Shown here piece by piece: positions 23,017 through 30,727 of a stretch of DNA of 34,356 nt (positions are counted from its first letter, which is position 1; each line of letters begins with the position of its first letter). The notes under the pieces were generated by a model, which was not told the origin of the DNA, searched no databases, and saw nothing but the letters and a program-made list of their open reading frames with translations. The position numbers were made by a program, and so were the translations under genes. Origin of the DNA: CAZEBW01 sp964510205 (GTDB taxonomy: Bacteria; Chloroflexota; Anaerolineae; VGOG01); contig CAZEBW010000037.1 in NCBI GenBank assembly GCA_964510205.1, positions 1 to 34,356 of the forward strand, in the 5' to 3' direction.

Positions 23017-23097
23017 GAGGCAGGCACAGCGGCGGCGCCTGTTGGAGTAGGTCATCCTTCAAGGGTGTGCCATGTCGGAGATTGGGGGATGAGCGAA

Positions 23098-23126
23098 TTG
23101 ACAAAGTGAGGCGTAAGTTGTACAAT
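23098..23126 (+). promoter_or_regulatory. Promoter of the first toxin-antitoxin module
   Basis: Perfect TTGACA (23098-23103), 17-base spacer, TACAAT (23121-23126). The same pair of boxes drives the neighbouring minus-strand module. Confidence 0.85.
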
Positions 23127-23168
23127 AGTGATGGATGAGTACAATGTGGAAACTGGGAGATATGCGCG

Positions 23169-23498
23169 ATGAGTGAAACAAGGCTAATGGAAAGCACTCT
23201 ACAGTTCTTGGAAGAGCCGTTGCTGGGCGAGCAAGATCTGGATACGAAAATCCGACTTTTGCTCGAGGCGGAATACCTGCGTCGTCTGGGACGCTACCGC
23301 CGTCTGGACCGCGCCCTGACGCAGAAGTATGGGATGACTTTTGAGGAGTTCGTGGAGCGTCGGGTCGTTCAGCAAAAGGGATACACCTGGGACGTAGAAA
23401 AGGATGCCATGGATTGGGAGACGGCAGTGGACGGGATGGGGACCATGGAGCGCAAGCTTCAAGAACTGGGAGAATCGGCACGTGCACAGTACGGTTGA
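23169..23498 (+). CDS. Putative antitoxin of a TumE-like toxin-antitoxin pair
   Basis: A 109-aa, mainly helical, charged protein with a LLLEAEYLRRLGRYRRLDRAL stretch and a YGMTFEEFVERR turn. It has its own strong promoter and a GGGAGA site 8 bases upstream of ATG. Its last 17 bases overlap the start of the next gene, the usual arrangement of antitoxin then toxin. The family is not certain; size, context and overlap are the main reasons for the call. Confidence 0.65.
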   Translation: MSETRLMESTLQFLEEPLLGEQDLDTKIRLLLEAEYLRRLGRYRRLDRALTQKYGMTFEEFVERRVVQQKGYTWDVEKDAMDWETAVDGMGTMERKLQELGESARAQYG

Positions 23499-23838
23499 CC
23501 TTCGGCTGGAAGCCCAGAACGCGCTGGAGAGGGTGTGGTTTGTGCAGTCACTGGAGGAGATCGAACGCACGGACCTTACCCTCTCTTTGCGCTTGCATAT
23601 TCGCCCTGATCTATTTGTACAGGCTTTCTTGGGCGAATTGTCAGGCTCCCTATACTTGGCGCTGATTGAGGGTGGGCAGCGTATCTTCGGAATAGATCGA
23701 GAAGGCGGCGAGTGGCATCTACATCCCTATGACGCCCCGGACAAGCACGAGCCATTGCCTGAAGGGCCGGAGCCCAGGCCATTGCTGAAATTCCTGGCAA
23801 GGATAGAAGACCTATTGCTGGAACATGGTCTATTGTAG
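23482..23838 (+). CDS. Putative toxin, TumE/DUF6516-like
   Basis: A 118-aa protein. I place the start at GTG 23482, which has GGGAGA 8 bases upstream and overlaps the antitoxin gene by 17 bases; the frame is open further upstream but that part reads as shadow of the antitoxin gene. The C-terminal half has the pattern EWHLHPYDAPDKHEPLP followed by a PRPLLKFLARIEDLLLEHGLL helix, which I recall as typical of TumE-type (DUF6516) toxins. Followed by a strong terminator. The toxic activity is inferred. Confidence 0.65.
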   Translation: MHSTVDLRLEAQNALERVWFVQSLEEIERTDLTLSLRLHIRPDLFVQAFLGELSGSLYLALIEGGQRIFGIDREGGEWHLHPYDAPDKHEPLPEGPEPRPLLKFLARIEDLLLEHGLL

Positions 23839-23865
23839 TGAATGGTGAAGATCAGATTGAAAAGG

Positions 23866-23901
23866 AAGGGCCCTCCTTGGAAGAACATGGAGGGCCTTTT
23901 T
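23866..23901. terminator. Bidirectional terminator between convergent toxin-antitoxin modules
   Basis: GGCCCTCC (23869-23876) pairs with GGAGGGCC (23889-23896) around a 12-base loop, with flanking A-rich and T-rich ends extending the stem. It stands between two convergent operons and can serve both. Confidence 0.88.
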
Positions 23902-23938
23902 GTTCGCCGTCGCAATCCCTTGCGGTTGCCGCGCTTGG

Positions 23939-24205
23939 TTATCTCCTTTTGAGCCGGCGGTAGGCCTCGTCGTGTTTGTCAATATCCGTTACGATGATCA
24001 CCCGGTTCGTCCAGTCCAACAGATAGGGAATGCGATACTGCCCGAAGTGCAGGCTATACTCTTCGTGGCCTTTCAATCGCTCATGCCTGATCAGCTCAGC
24101 ATTCTCTCCCAACCATCGTAGCTTCCGCAATATGCCGTGGCCGATTTTCTTGGGCAGCTTGGCGAGTTGACGTCTTGCTCGCTCTTCCAGTAGAACCTCG
24201 AACAT
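23939..24205 (-). CDS. RelE/ParE-family toxin
   Basis: An 88-aa protein of the RelE/ParE fold: an N-terminal FEVLLEERARRQLAKLPKK helix segment, then LKGHEEYSLHFGQYRIPYLLD, and a VIIVTDIDKHDEAYRRL end strand and helix. Members either cleave mRNA on the ribosome (RelE) or poison gyrase (ParE); which applies cannot be told. GGAGGA lies within the end of the antitoxin gene, 4 bases upstream, so translation is coupled. Confidence 0.88.
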   Translation of the reverse strand: MFEVLLEERARRQLAKLPKKIGHGILRKLRWLGENAELIRHERLKGHEEYSLHFGQYRIPYLLDWTNRVIIVTDIDKHDEAYRRLKRR

Positions 24206-24209
24206 CGGC

Positions 24210-24578
24210 CTATTCCTCCAGACCGAGTTCTTGGGTCACTTCCTCCAGACTATAGAGCTTCGCCTTTCCCTCAGCGATTCTTTTACGAGCCTCAGTCAAT
24301 TCCCTGGCTTTCTCCGGTGTGGGCGCATAATCGCTGTAGACGACCTTGAGGCCATGCTCATCAATGAAATAGGCCTGAACCTCGCTGGGCAGTTTGCCTT
24401 TCTGTTTGTCCAGATACTCGGCATAGGCCCTCTCATTGGCAAAGACCAGGTAGCCCTCATCATCAATGTAGTGTTCCTGTTCCTCACGGAGAACCTCGTG
24501 GATGACCTCGCGGAATATCTCGATAAGCTCCTGTAGTTTTATACTGGCTACTGGCTTGTCCATGATCGTCTCTCTCAT
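24210..24578 (-). CDS. Antitoxin partner of the RelE/ParE toxin
   Basis: A 122-aa acidic, helical protein. It begins at ATG 24578, with GAGGAG upstream, and includes a hydrophobic-heptad segment (LQELIEIFREVIHEVLREEQ) and a C-terminal KLYSLEEVTQELGLEE tail like those that wrap RelE/ParE toxins. The DNA-binding end is not obvious. It shares a promoter of TTGACA/TACAAT type with its toxin. Confidence 0.75.
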   Translation of the reverse strand: MRETIMDKPVASIKLQELIEIFREVIHEVLREEQEHYIDDEGYLVFANERAYAEYLDKQKGKLPSEVQAYFIDEHGLKVVYSDYAPTPEKARELTEARKRIAEGKAKLYSLEEVTQELGLEE

Positions 24579-24613
24579 CTTTCATTCTCCTCTCCGCATT
24601 TCTGGATGCCTAC

Positions 24614-24642
24614 ATTGTAAGTCCTTTGCGGCGATTTGTCAA
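24614..24642 (-). promoter_or_regulatory. Promoter of the RelE/ParE module
   Basis: On the minus strand TTGACA (24637-24642), 17 bases, TACAAT (24614-24619); identical boxes to the promoter at 23098. Confidence 0.85.
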
Positions 24643-24673
24643 GGGTATGTGCCAGCCTGGGGATGCAGTTTTC

Positions 24674-24702
24674 TTGACAACCCAACCCAGGTGTGATATA
24701 TT
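24674..24702 (+). promoter_or_regulatory. Promoter of the sugar isomerase genes
   Basis: TTGACA (24674-24679), 17-base spacer, TATATT (24697-24702) with an extended TGA just before the -10 box. Back-to-back with the toxin-antitoxin promoter on the other strand. Confidence 0.85.
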
Positions 24703-24730
24703 ATCATCACCTTTGCTGGAGGGAGTGAGC

Positions 24731-25546
24731 ATGAAGTATGGCGTCTGCAACTGGATCTTCGGAGATGAGCCGCTGGCCGAGACGGCGACTCGTTTGGCTG
24801 GCTTCGGCTACGACGGGGTGGAGCTGAAGGGCGACTTGGAGCTTTACGATGCGGCCGAGGTCAAAGCCATCCTGGACAACCACGGGCTGGCGGTGCTCTC
24901 CCTCACCCCAGAGGACGTGGACCTGCCGCATCCCGCCGCCGAGGTGCGGGCCGAGGCGGTGGATTACTATCTGCGCCTGTTGGACTTCGCCGCCGAAGTG
25001 GGAGCGCCGATGGTGGGATGCCACGGCGCGGTGGGGCGCATTCGCCCGATGACCACCTACGAGCAGGAGGTCGTGAACTTCGTGGTGGGCGTCCAGCGCA
25101 TCGCCGAGCGGGCTGCGGAGTTGGGCCTGCGTTTGGCCATCGAGGTGCTCAACCGCTACGAGTCCCACTTGCTGAACACCGCCGAAGAGGCCGTGCGCTT
25201 CGTGGAGGAGGTGGGAGCGCGCAACGTGGGCCTTCTTCTGGATGCCTATCACATGAACATCGAGGAGGCGGACCTGGGCGACGCCATCCGCGCCGCCGGG
25301 GAGCACCTGTTCCTGTTCCACGCCGCTGACTCCAACCGCCAGGCCGTCGGTCGCGGCCACACCGATTTTCGGGGTATCATGCGTGCCCTCACGGACATCG
25401 GATACGATGGCACGATCATCGTCGAATGCACGGCCTCCGGCCCCGATCCCTTTACGCCGGTCAAGGAGCCGGGGTGGCGAGGGGAGGTGGCGGGCTACGT
25501 GGCCGAGTCCATCAGCCTGCTGCGTGAGTTGGAGGCAATGTCTTGA
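24731..25546 (+). CDS. Sugar phosphate isomerase/epimerase (xylose isomerase-like TIM barrel)
   Basis: A 271-aa TIM-barrel protein of the AP-endonuclease-2/ketose 3-epimerase family. The metal ligands expected for D-psicose/D-tagatose 3-epimerases are in place: Glu in AIEVLNRYESH, Asp in LLLDAYHMNIEE, His in LFLFHAADSNR and Glu in IIVECTASG. The start at ATG 24731 follows a GGAGGGAG site. The exact substrate is unknown; the neighbour IolI and the transporter downstream suggest cyclitol or rare-ketose metabolism. MITE copies separate it from iolI. Confidence 0.88.
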   Translation: MKYGVCNWIFGDEPLAETATRLAGFGYDGVELKGDLELYDAAEVKAILDNHGLAVLSLTPEDVDLPHPAAEVRAEAVDYYLRLLDFAAEVGAPMVGCHGAVGRIRPMTTYEQEVVNFVVGVQRIAERAAELGLRLAIEVLNRYESHLLNTAEEAVRFVEEVGARNVGLLLDAYHMNIEEADLGDAIRAAGEHLFLFHAADSNRQAVGRGHTDFRGIMRALTDIGYDGTIIVECTASGPDPFTPVKEPGWRGEVAGYVAESISLLRELEAMS

Positions 25547-25560
25547 TCAGAAGCATTGCT

Positions 25561-25572
25561 TGTCATTGCGAG
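25561..25572. repeat. Solitary MITE end
   Basis: TGTCATTGCGAG alone, the left terminus of the element family, just after the isomerase gene. No matching right end before the next full copy, so probably a remnant. Confidence 0.55.
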
Positions 25573-25620
25573 TCGCCCATGGCCCGGCCCGCCATTCTTA
25601 AAGGACAGAAACTTCCTGGA

Positions 25621-25711
25621 GTCATTGCGAGGAGGCGGTTTTTGCCGACGAAACAATCTCCAGCCTGCGACGGAGGGGATTGCTTCGCTCTCTATGGTCG
25701 CTCGCAATGAC
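25621..25711. mobile_element. GTCATTGCGAGG-type MITE, copy 3
   Basis: GTCATTGCGAG (25621-25631) and CTCGCAATGAC (25701-25711) bound an element with internal ACAATCTCC / GGGGATTGCTTCGC arms. First of two copies in the 323-base gap before iolI. Confidence 0.85.
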
Positions 25712-25745
25712 ACGCCTGAGCGGTTGGAGGATAAGGGTTGTAAAC

Positions 25746-25848
25746 TGTCATTGCGAGGAAGCGGAGCGACGAAGCAATCTCCTGCCCGCAACAGAGGGGA
25801 TTGCGTGCAACCTGCGGTTGCCTTTCCCTGCGGTCGCTCGCAATGACA
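25746..25848. mobile_element. GTCATTGCGAGG-type MITE, copy 4
   Basis: TGTCATTGCGAG (25746-25757) and CTCGCAATGACA (25837-25848), with GAAGCAATCTCC inside. It ends 21 bases before the iolI start codon, so it forms its immediate leader. Confidence 0.85.
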
Positions 25849-25869
25849 CGTCTGAGGAGGAGGAGAAGC

Positions 25870-26706
25870 ATGCTACTTGGCTTCAACGGCGCCACTACCA
25901 TGAAGGCCACGCTGCCAGAGGACATCGCCGCTGCTGGCCAGGCGGGTTTCAAGGCCCTCGAAATCTGGGCGGCGAAGATGGACACCTATCTGGCGAATCG
26001 CAGCCTCGACGACCTCAACGCGCTGTTCACTCAGCACCGCGTCCAGCCTGCCAGCATCAACTCCGTCGAGTTCATTACCTTCCGCTCGGCGGACGACTAC
26101 GCGCTGATCCAAGCCCGCTGCCACGAGCTGTGCGCCAGAGCCGACGCCCTGGGCTGCGACAAAATCGTCGTCGTGCCCAGCCCCACCCCAGAGGGAGGTG
26201 CTTCCTGGGAGGAGATCAAGGCCGAGTCGGTACGCGTGCTGCGCGATCTGGCGGATGTCGCCGCTCCCTTCGGCGTGAACCTGGCCTTCGAGTTCCTGGG
26301 CTTCGGCTGGTGTTCGGTGCGCACTCTGGCCCAGTGTCGGGACATCGTGCAGGCGGTCAACCGGCCCAACGTGGGCCTGGTGATTGACACCTGCCATTTC
26401 TACGCCGGCGGCTCACAGCTTTCGTCCATCGAAGCCGTGGATCCAGAGAGGCTGCTCATCTTTCACATCAACGACGTCGAGGAGCATCCCAGGGAGACCA
26501 TCGAGGATGCCCATCGTCTGCTGCCCGGCGAGGGCGTCATCCCGCTGGGCGACATCCTGTCTCGCCTCAAGGGAATCGGCTTCGACGGCCTCTGCTCCAT
26601 CGAGCTGTTTCGGCCCGAATATTGGGAGCGCGATGCGGCGGAACTGGCCGCGGCGGCGCGGGCGGCGACGATGAGGGTGCTGGAGCCTTATTTCAGGGTA
26701 GAGTGA
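25870..26706 (+). CDS. iolI: 2-keto-myo-inositol isomerase (IolI-like)
   Basis: A 278-aa TIM-barrel protein that lines up with B. subtilis IolI from end to end as I recall that sequence: FNGATT at the start, RSLDDLNALF, LAFEFLGFGWCSV, NVGLVIDTCHF, FHINDVEEHP, LPGEGVIPLGD and IELFRPEYWERD. IolI interconverts 2-keto-myo-inositol and 1-keto-D-chiro-inositol using a divalent metal held by Glu, Asp, His and Glu residues in those motifs. Start ATG 25870 follows a run of GGAGGAGG. The rest of the iol pathway is not in the window; use in myo- or D-chiro-inositol breakdown is inferred from the family. Confidence 0.87.
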   Translation: MLLGFNGATTMKATLPEDIAAAGQAGFKALEIWAAKMDTYLANRSLDDLNALFTQHRVQPASINSVEFITFRSADDYALIQARCHELCARADALGCDKIVVVPSPTPEGGASWEEIKAESVRVLRDLADVAAPFGVNLAFEFLGFGWCSVRTLAQCRDIVQAVNRPNVGLVIDTCHFYAGGSQLSSIEAVDPERLLIFHINDVEEHPRETIEDAHRLLPGEGVIPLGDILSRLKGIGFDGLCSIELFRPEYWERDAAELAAAARAATMRVLEPYFRVE

Positions 26707-26718
26707 GAGCGGGCGGTT

Positions 26719-26747
26719 TTGACAAACTGCGGCTATGATGATAAAAT
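26719..26747 (+). promoter_or_regulatory. Promoter of the ABC importer operon
   Basis: TTGACA (26719-26724), 17 bases, TAAAAT (26742-26747). It starts a leader of about 195 bases that is homologous to the one in front of the LysM binding protein at 33849. Confidence 0.8.
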
Positions 26748-26750
26748 AGG

Positions 26751-26801
26751 CAATGAGGCAACGGGGCAACGAGGGAATGAGGCAACGAGTCAACGAGGCA
26801 A
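26751..26801. repeat. GAGGCAACGAGG-type degenerate repeat
   Basis: About five imperfect units of GAGGCAACGAGG type in the leader of the binding-protein gene. A shorter related tract lies at 33672-33712, at the same place in the second leader. Confidence 0.6.
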
Positions 26802-26830
26802 CGAGCGGCTCTTTAACTTGTTCCCTAATT

Positions 26831-26870
26831 TTCCCAACCGAGGTTTGTAGTCGAGAGGAGGTGGTAGCGA
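26831..26870 (+). promoter_or_regulatory. Conserved leader core, copy 1
   Basis: A 40-base block, TTCCCAACCGAGG...TCGAGAGGAGGTGGTAGC, matches 33731-33770 at 34 of 40 positions with no gap, and stands 120 bases before the start codon (118 in the other copy). It contains AGGAGGTG, a perfect Shine-Dalgarno sequence far from any used start. Possible cis-acting RNA; function unknown. Confidence 0.55.
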
Positions 26871-26950
26871 AGCGAATCAGCAGTGGCTTAGGCTTTTGAG
26901 GGTTACGGTTCAACTTTCAACAAATTCAATGAAGAAGAAGGAGGAAAGAA

Positions 26951-28207
26951 ATGTTTGCCAAGAGAAAAACGTTAGCGGTCGTCTCCCTGCTGGCCGTGCT
27001 GGCGATGCTGGCAGCTTGCGCCGCCCCGGCGCCGGAGGTCATTGAGAAGGAAGTGGTGGTCGAGAAGCCGGTGGTCGAGACCGTGGTGGTCGAGAAGGAA
27101 GTGGTAGTCGAGAAAGAGGTCACGCCCGAGCCGGGACCGACCGAGATTACCATGATAGACACCAACTCCGGAGCCAACTTCCAGTGGTACTGGCAGAATC
27201 AGGTGATCCCGGCCATCGAGGAGCAGTTGGGGATCAAGGTCAACTACGTGGTCTCCAAGGAAGCGGAGCTGCTCGAGCGCATGAAGGCCTGGGAGGCGGG
27301 CAAAGGCGATGTGCACTTGCTGTTCACCAAGCCCGGAACCATCCCTAAGGCAATGGGCGAGGGCATTGAGCTGGAGAAGCTTTACCCGGACAAGGCGAAC
27401 GTCATCCCCAACATCGAGAAGTGCCCCAAGGCCTATCTGCAGACCGTCTTGGGCGAGGACGTTGACGGCAGGGGTGCGCTGTACTGGAGAAGCCAGTACG
27501 CCTTGATCTACAACTCCAAGTACATTGAGAACCCGCCCACATCCTGGAAAGAATTCTACGATCGGCGGGAGGAGTTCAAGGGGCACATCGGCATCGTCCG
27601 CCCCGACGCCAAGTCCGGTTCGTCCTACCGCATCCCCTACAGCTTCCTGAACGCCTTCGTGGACATGGTGGACGAAGACGGCAAGGCCATCCCGCTGGCA
27701 GAGCTCCAGGAGACCGCCGAGTGGGAGGATGCCTGGGCTAAGCTGACCGAATTCTACACCTACGGTAAACAGCCCTTGCCCGCCGAGCCGCCCAACCTGT
27801 TCGAGGACTTCAATGCCGGCGACACCTGGATCAGCTTCTACGCCATGGACTACTCCCTGTGGTCCCGTCACCAGGGCACCATGCCTCCCACCATCAAGTC
27901 TAGCTTCTTGGCAGAGGGCATGGCCGCCGGTTCCGATGGCTACTTGCTCGTGCCGGCCGGCATCCCGGAGGAGTACAAGCCAGTGGTCTACGAGGTGGTC
28001 AACTTCCTGCTCTCCGACGACCAGCAGATCCGACTGATCACCACCATGTGGCAGTACACCGGCACCGACATCTGGGACAAGATCCCCGGTATCGTGTGGG
28101 ATACCATCCCAGCGTGGGCGGACATGGAGCCCTCCCGCCTGCGGATTGGCAACAGTGACGTGAAGAACTTCATCAGGGAACAAGGCGCCGACCTGCTCGT
28201 TCCTTAA
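26951..28207 (+). CDS. ABC transporter substrate-binding lipoprotein (spermidine/putrescine or iron/2-aminoethylphosphonate type)
   Basis: A 418-aa lipoprotein with lipobox LAAC (Cys23), a Val/Glu/Lys-rich linker (about 29-57, repeated VVVEKEV units) and a type-2 periplasmic binding protein fold: ITMIDTNSGANFQWYWQNQV start, LLFTKPG, YALIYNSKYIENPPTSWKEFYD, then FYAMDYSLW and YEVVNFLLSDDQQ. It belongs with binding proteins of PotD/FbpA-like importers. The AAGGAGG site is 5 to 6 bases before ATG. It heads the operon with two permeases and, further on, a PotA-like ATPase. The substrate is not told by sequence; proximity to iolI suggests a cyclitol or sugar acid, but the family argues for small charged molecules. 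Confidence 0.88.
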   Translation: MFAKRKTLAVVSLLAVLAMLAACAAPAPEVIEKEVVVEKPVVETVVVEKEVVVEKEVTPEPGPTEITMIDTNSGANFQWYWQNQVIPAIEEQLGIKVNYVVSKEAELLERMKAWEAGKGDVHLLFTKPGTIPKAMGEGIELEKLYPDKANVIPNIEKCPKAYLQTVLGEDVDGRGALYWRSQYALIYNSKYIENPPTSWKEFYDRREEFKGHIGIVRPDAKSGSSYRIPYSFLNAFVDMVDEDGKAIPLAELQETAEWEDAWAKLTEFYTYGKQPLPAEPPNLFEDFNAGDTWISFYAMDYSLWSRHQGTMPPTIKSSFLAEGMAAGSDGYLLVPAGIPEEYKPVVYEVVNFLLSDDQQIRLITTMWQYTGTDIWDKIPGIVWDTIPAWADMEPSRLRIGNSDVKNFIREQGADLLVP

Positions 28208-28243
28208 ATGTTGCCAGGTGCTTTGAATCCCTAGTGCAATTCA

Positions 28244-28287
28244 GGGGAGGCTCGCCGCCGGCGCCCTTTTCCGCAGCGGGCCTCCCC
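28244..28287 (+). promoter_or_regulatory. Intercistronic stem-loop after the binding-protein gene
   Basis: GGGGAGGC (28244-28251) pairs with GCCTCCCC (28280-28287); an inner CCGC/GCGG stem is possible. There is no T-run. Such hairpins between a binding protein and its permeases usually protect the upstream mRNA and raise its level relative to the membrane genes. Confidence 0.65.
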
Positions 28288-28313
28288 GTCTTACGACAAA
28301 GGTGGGTCTTACC

Positions 28314-29162
28314 ATGAAACGTGGATCGAGCCTTCGATCCGGCCTGGTCACCCTCTTGATGCTATTGCCTGGCCTGGTTGGTTTCTTCGGCCTCTTTTTC
28401 TATCCCATGATGGTCGCCGTAGTGCGCAGTCTGCGACCGGAGGGTCAGCAGACTGGCTGGACGCTGGCCCACTACGCCACCTTCTTGAGCGAGCCGAGGG
28501 CGCAGGGCGTCATCGTCCTCACATTTGTGCTCGCCATCTCTGCCACTCTCTGCTCCATTTTGTTCAGTGTGCCCCTGTGCCTGATCCTGCGCCAGAAGCT
28601 GCGCGGGCATCGCTTCTTCCGACTGACCATGCTCATTCCCCGCATCGTGCCAGGGCTGATCGGCGCCCTGGGCCTGCTCCTGCTGTTTGGTTCCCGTGGT
28701 TGGGTGAATCTTTCCCTGATGCGGTTCGTTCCCTTCATCAACGAACCGCTGCGCATCAACTATACCATCCCTGGTCTCATCCTTTTCTATACTTGGCTGT
28801 ATTTTCCCTTCACCGCCGTGACCACCCTGTCCACCCTGGAGGGCCTCGACCCAGCTATTGAGGAGGCCGCCGGCGTGGCCGGCGCCAACCGCTGGCAAGT
28901 GCTGCGTCACGTGGTCATCCCCTTGATCATGCCGGGCATTCTGGCGGGGTCAGTGCTCACGTTTATGGCTGCCTTCGGCGCTTTCAGCATCCCCCTGGTC
29001 GCTGGCGGGAACTATCGCCCTCTGTCGGTGGAGATCTATAAGCAGATTGATCTGACGCCCATGCGCTGGTCGGCGGCCAGCGCCAGAGCCATGATCATGG
29101 CCGCGCTGCAGGTGGTCTTTCTCACCATCTACATGCGCATCCTCAGGAGGCCAGCAGCATGA
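28314..29162 (+). CDS. ABC transporter permease (PotB-like)
   Basis: A 282-aa permease with six membrane segments. The ATPase-docking EAA motif is EEAAGVAGANRWQVLRHVVIP (from about residue 182), followed by LIMPGILAGSVLTFM. The start was chosen at ATG 28314, 8 to 9 bases after an AAAGGTGG site, and not the GTG four codons earlier. The stop overlaps the next permease by ATGA. It pairs with the next protein to form the heterodimeric channel. Confidence 0.92.
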   Translation: MKRGSSLRSGLVTLLMLLPGLVGFFGLFFYPMMVAVVRSLRPEGQQTGWTLAHYATFLSEPRAQGVIVLTFVLAISATLCSILFSVPLCLILRQKLRGHRFFRLTMLIPRIVPGLIGALGLLLLFGSRGWVNLSLMRFVPFINEPLRINYTIPGLILFYTWLYFPFTAVTTLSTLEGLDPAIEEAAGVAGANRWQVLRHVVIPLIMPGILAGSVLTFMAAFGAFSIPLVAGGNYRPLSVEIYKQIDLTPMRWSAASARAMIMAALQVVFLTIYMRILRRPAA

Positions 29163-29995
29163 CATTGATCCGACAATACCTCAAGGCCGTCTGGAGCGGA
29201 CGCAAATTGCTCATCTACACCTTCCTGCTCTGCTTCGCCTTGTTGATCTACCTGCCCTTTTTGATGATCGCCCTCAAGTCCGTCGGCAGAGGATGGTTCG
29301 GACGGCTGTGGCTGCCGCCCGAAATCACGCTGGATTGGTACAAGTTCGCCGTCGAAGTGACCAACATACCCGAGATTGCTAAGAACACCTTGATCATCGC
29401 TGCCCTGGCTGTGGGAATGGCCACGTTGATCGGCATCCCTACCGGCTGGGCCTTTGGCCGCCGCAATATCCCGGGCAAGGAATTGCTGATGGCCATGATT
29501 CTCCTGCCGCGCATGATCCCGCCCATCGCCTACGCCCTGGGCGTGGCTCAGATTTTCTACCGTTTGCACCTGATTGACACCCATTTCGGCGTGGCCCTGG
29601 CTCACGTGGCCATCTGCGCACCCTACGCCATCCTGGTGCTGTCGGCCACCTTTGAGGGTCTGGACGAGCGGGTGCTGGAGGCGGCGTCCGTGTGCGGGGC
29701 CAACCCGATGCGCACCTTCTTTCACGTGATCGTGCCTCTCATCTTGCCAGGCATTCTCTCCTCAATGATCTTCACCTTCACCACCTCGTACAACGAGTTC
29801 ACGCTGACCCTGATGACCTACGGGAAGGACACCATCACCTTGCCCGTGAGAACCTACATCGCGCTGGGGGAGGGGTATTGGGAGGTGACCAGTGCCATGA
29901 GCATCATCCTGGTCGTCCCCTCACTGCTGGTGTTGTTCATGATTCAGAGGCAGGTAGAGCCAGAGAAGCTGGTGGGTGGATTTAAGGGGGTTTAA
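29159..29995 (+). CDS. ABC transporter permease (PotC-like)
   Basis: A 278-aa permease with six membrane segments. The EAA motif reads LEAASVCGANPMRTFFHVIVP and is followed by LILPGILSSMIFTFTTSYNEFT, typical of the second permease of spermidine/putrescine-type importers. It overlaps its partner by ATGA. The expected ATPase gene does not follow directly: two toxin-antitoxin modules lie between. Confidence 0.92.
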   Translation: MTLIRQYLKAVWSGRKLLIYTFLLCFALLIYLPFLMIALKSVGRGWFGRLWLPPEITLDWYKFAVEVTNIPEIAKNTLIIAALAVGMATLIGIPTGWAFGRRNIPGKELLMAMILLPRMIPPIAYALGVAQIFYRLHLIDTHFGVALAHVAICAPYAILVLSATFEGLDERVLEAASVCGANPMRTFFHVIVPLILPGILSSMIFTFTTSYNEFTLTLMTYGKDTITLPVRTYIALGEGYWEVTSAMSIILVVPSLLVLFMIQRQVEPEKLVGGFKGV

Positions 29996-30041
29996 GATAA
30001 GTCAGCCGACCAAGGTGATCGCAAAAAAGAGGAGGAAGCCG

Positions 30042-30308
30042 ATGAAAGCGATAGAAGCTGTGGTTCTAGATGCTACGCATCTAAAACTCAAGACACCGCT
30101 ACCTGAGGTCGCTGGACAGCGTCTGTTCATTCACATTGTCCCCTTTCGTGAGGAACAGGAGCGTGTGCGCGAACTCCAAGCGGCGTATCTGACAATGTCT
30201 GAGGAAGAGCGGCAGGCGGAGGTTGCCCTGGCTGAAGAAGGACTCTACGGGCAACTCAGCCCAATCGAAGCCTTCCCAGGAGAGGACGAATGGCCGTGGT
30301 GGGAGTAA
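30042..30308 (+). CDS. Putative antitoxin of a MazF-like module
   Basis: An 88-aa protein (start ATG 30042, AAGAGGAGG upstream; the frame is open a little further upstream). It begins MKAIEAVVLDATHLKLKTPL, a short beta hairpin pattern seen in DUF104-like antitoxins, and continues with a charged helix (EEERQAEVALAEEGLYG) and an acidic Trp-rich tail. It overlaps the MazF toxin gene by 19 bases. No own promoter is visible, so it may be read with the transporter operon. Confidence 0.75.
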   Translation: MKAIEAVVLDATHLKLKTPLPEVAGQRLFIHIVPFREEQERVRELQAAYLTMSEEERQAEVALAEEGLYGQLSPIEAFPGEDEWPWWE

Positions 30309-30646
30309 AGCGGGGCGACATTTGGCTGGTTGATCTTAACCCAGTGCGCGGCAGCGAGCAAAGAGGCACCCGGCCTTGCCTGATCATTAGCAACGATGTA
30401 GTCAATGAATACGCTCCGACCGTTTGCGTCATCCCATTCACGAGCAATCTGGAGGGTCGAAGATTTCCCATCAATGTCGTGCTAACCCGGGATGACACCG
30501 CCCTGAAAGCAGATTCTCTGCTCTTGTGTGGGCAAATCCGAACGGTGGCAAAGGAGCGTCTTTTGAGAAACCTGTCGTCTGTCAAGGTCGAGCGGATGCC
30601 AGACATCGAAAAGGCGTTGAAGCTATATGTGGGTTTCATCTCATAG
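30290..30646 (+). CDS. MazF/PemK-family mRNA interferase toxin
   Basis: A 118-aa MazF/PemK protein: VKRGDIWLVDLNPVRGSEQRGTRP-type start (split as VKRGDIWLVDLNP and GSEQRGTRPCLIIS), VIPFTSN, and LLCGQIRTVAKERL. The Arg-Gly-x-Glu and RP segments are the usual RNA-cleaving surface of the fold. Length is typical. Expected to cut RNA at short sequence motifs unless held by the overlapping antitoxin. Confidence 0.92.
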   Translation: MAVVGVKRGDIWLVDLNPVRGSEQRGTRPCLIISNDVVNEYAPTVCVIPFTSNLEGRRFPINVVLTRDDTALKADSLLLCGQIRTVAKERLLRNLSSVKVERMPDIEKALKLYVGFIS

Positions 30647-30727
30647 TCAAGGATTTCGCCTTCGGCTCCGTGAGCTTCGTGCTGGTGGGTTCAAGGGAGT
30701 GTGATAAGGCGAAGGAGTGTAGTAAAT

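Noticed and set aside
23017..23045. Terminator after the last gene of the MOCO cluster
   Set aside because: CAGGC/GCCTG can pair but the stem is short and there is no T-run.
25561..25848. Possible CRISPR or tRNA cluster in the spacer before iolI
   Set aside because: The repeats are paired inverted ends of MITEs; no cloverleaf or regular spacing.
26972..28183. A 403-codon minus-strand open frame
   Set aside because: Antisense shadow of the binding-protein gene; the plus-strand protein has lipobox, ribosome binding site and promoter.
30655..30713. Inverted repeat TTCGCCTT/AAGGCGAA as an operator for the AbiE-like module
   Set aside because: Arms are 43 bases apart and no promoter can be recognised next to them; could be chance.
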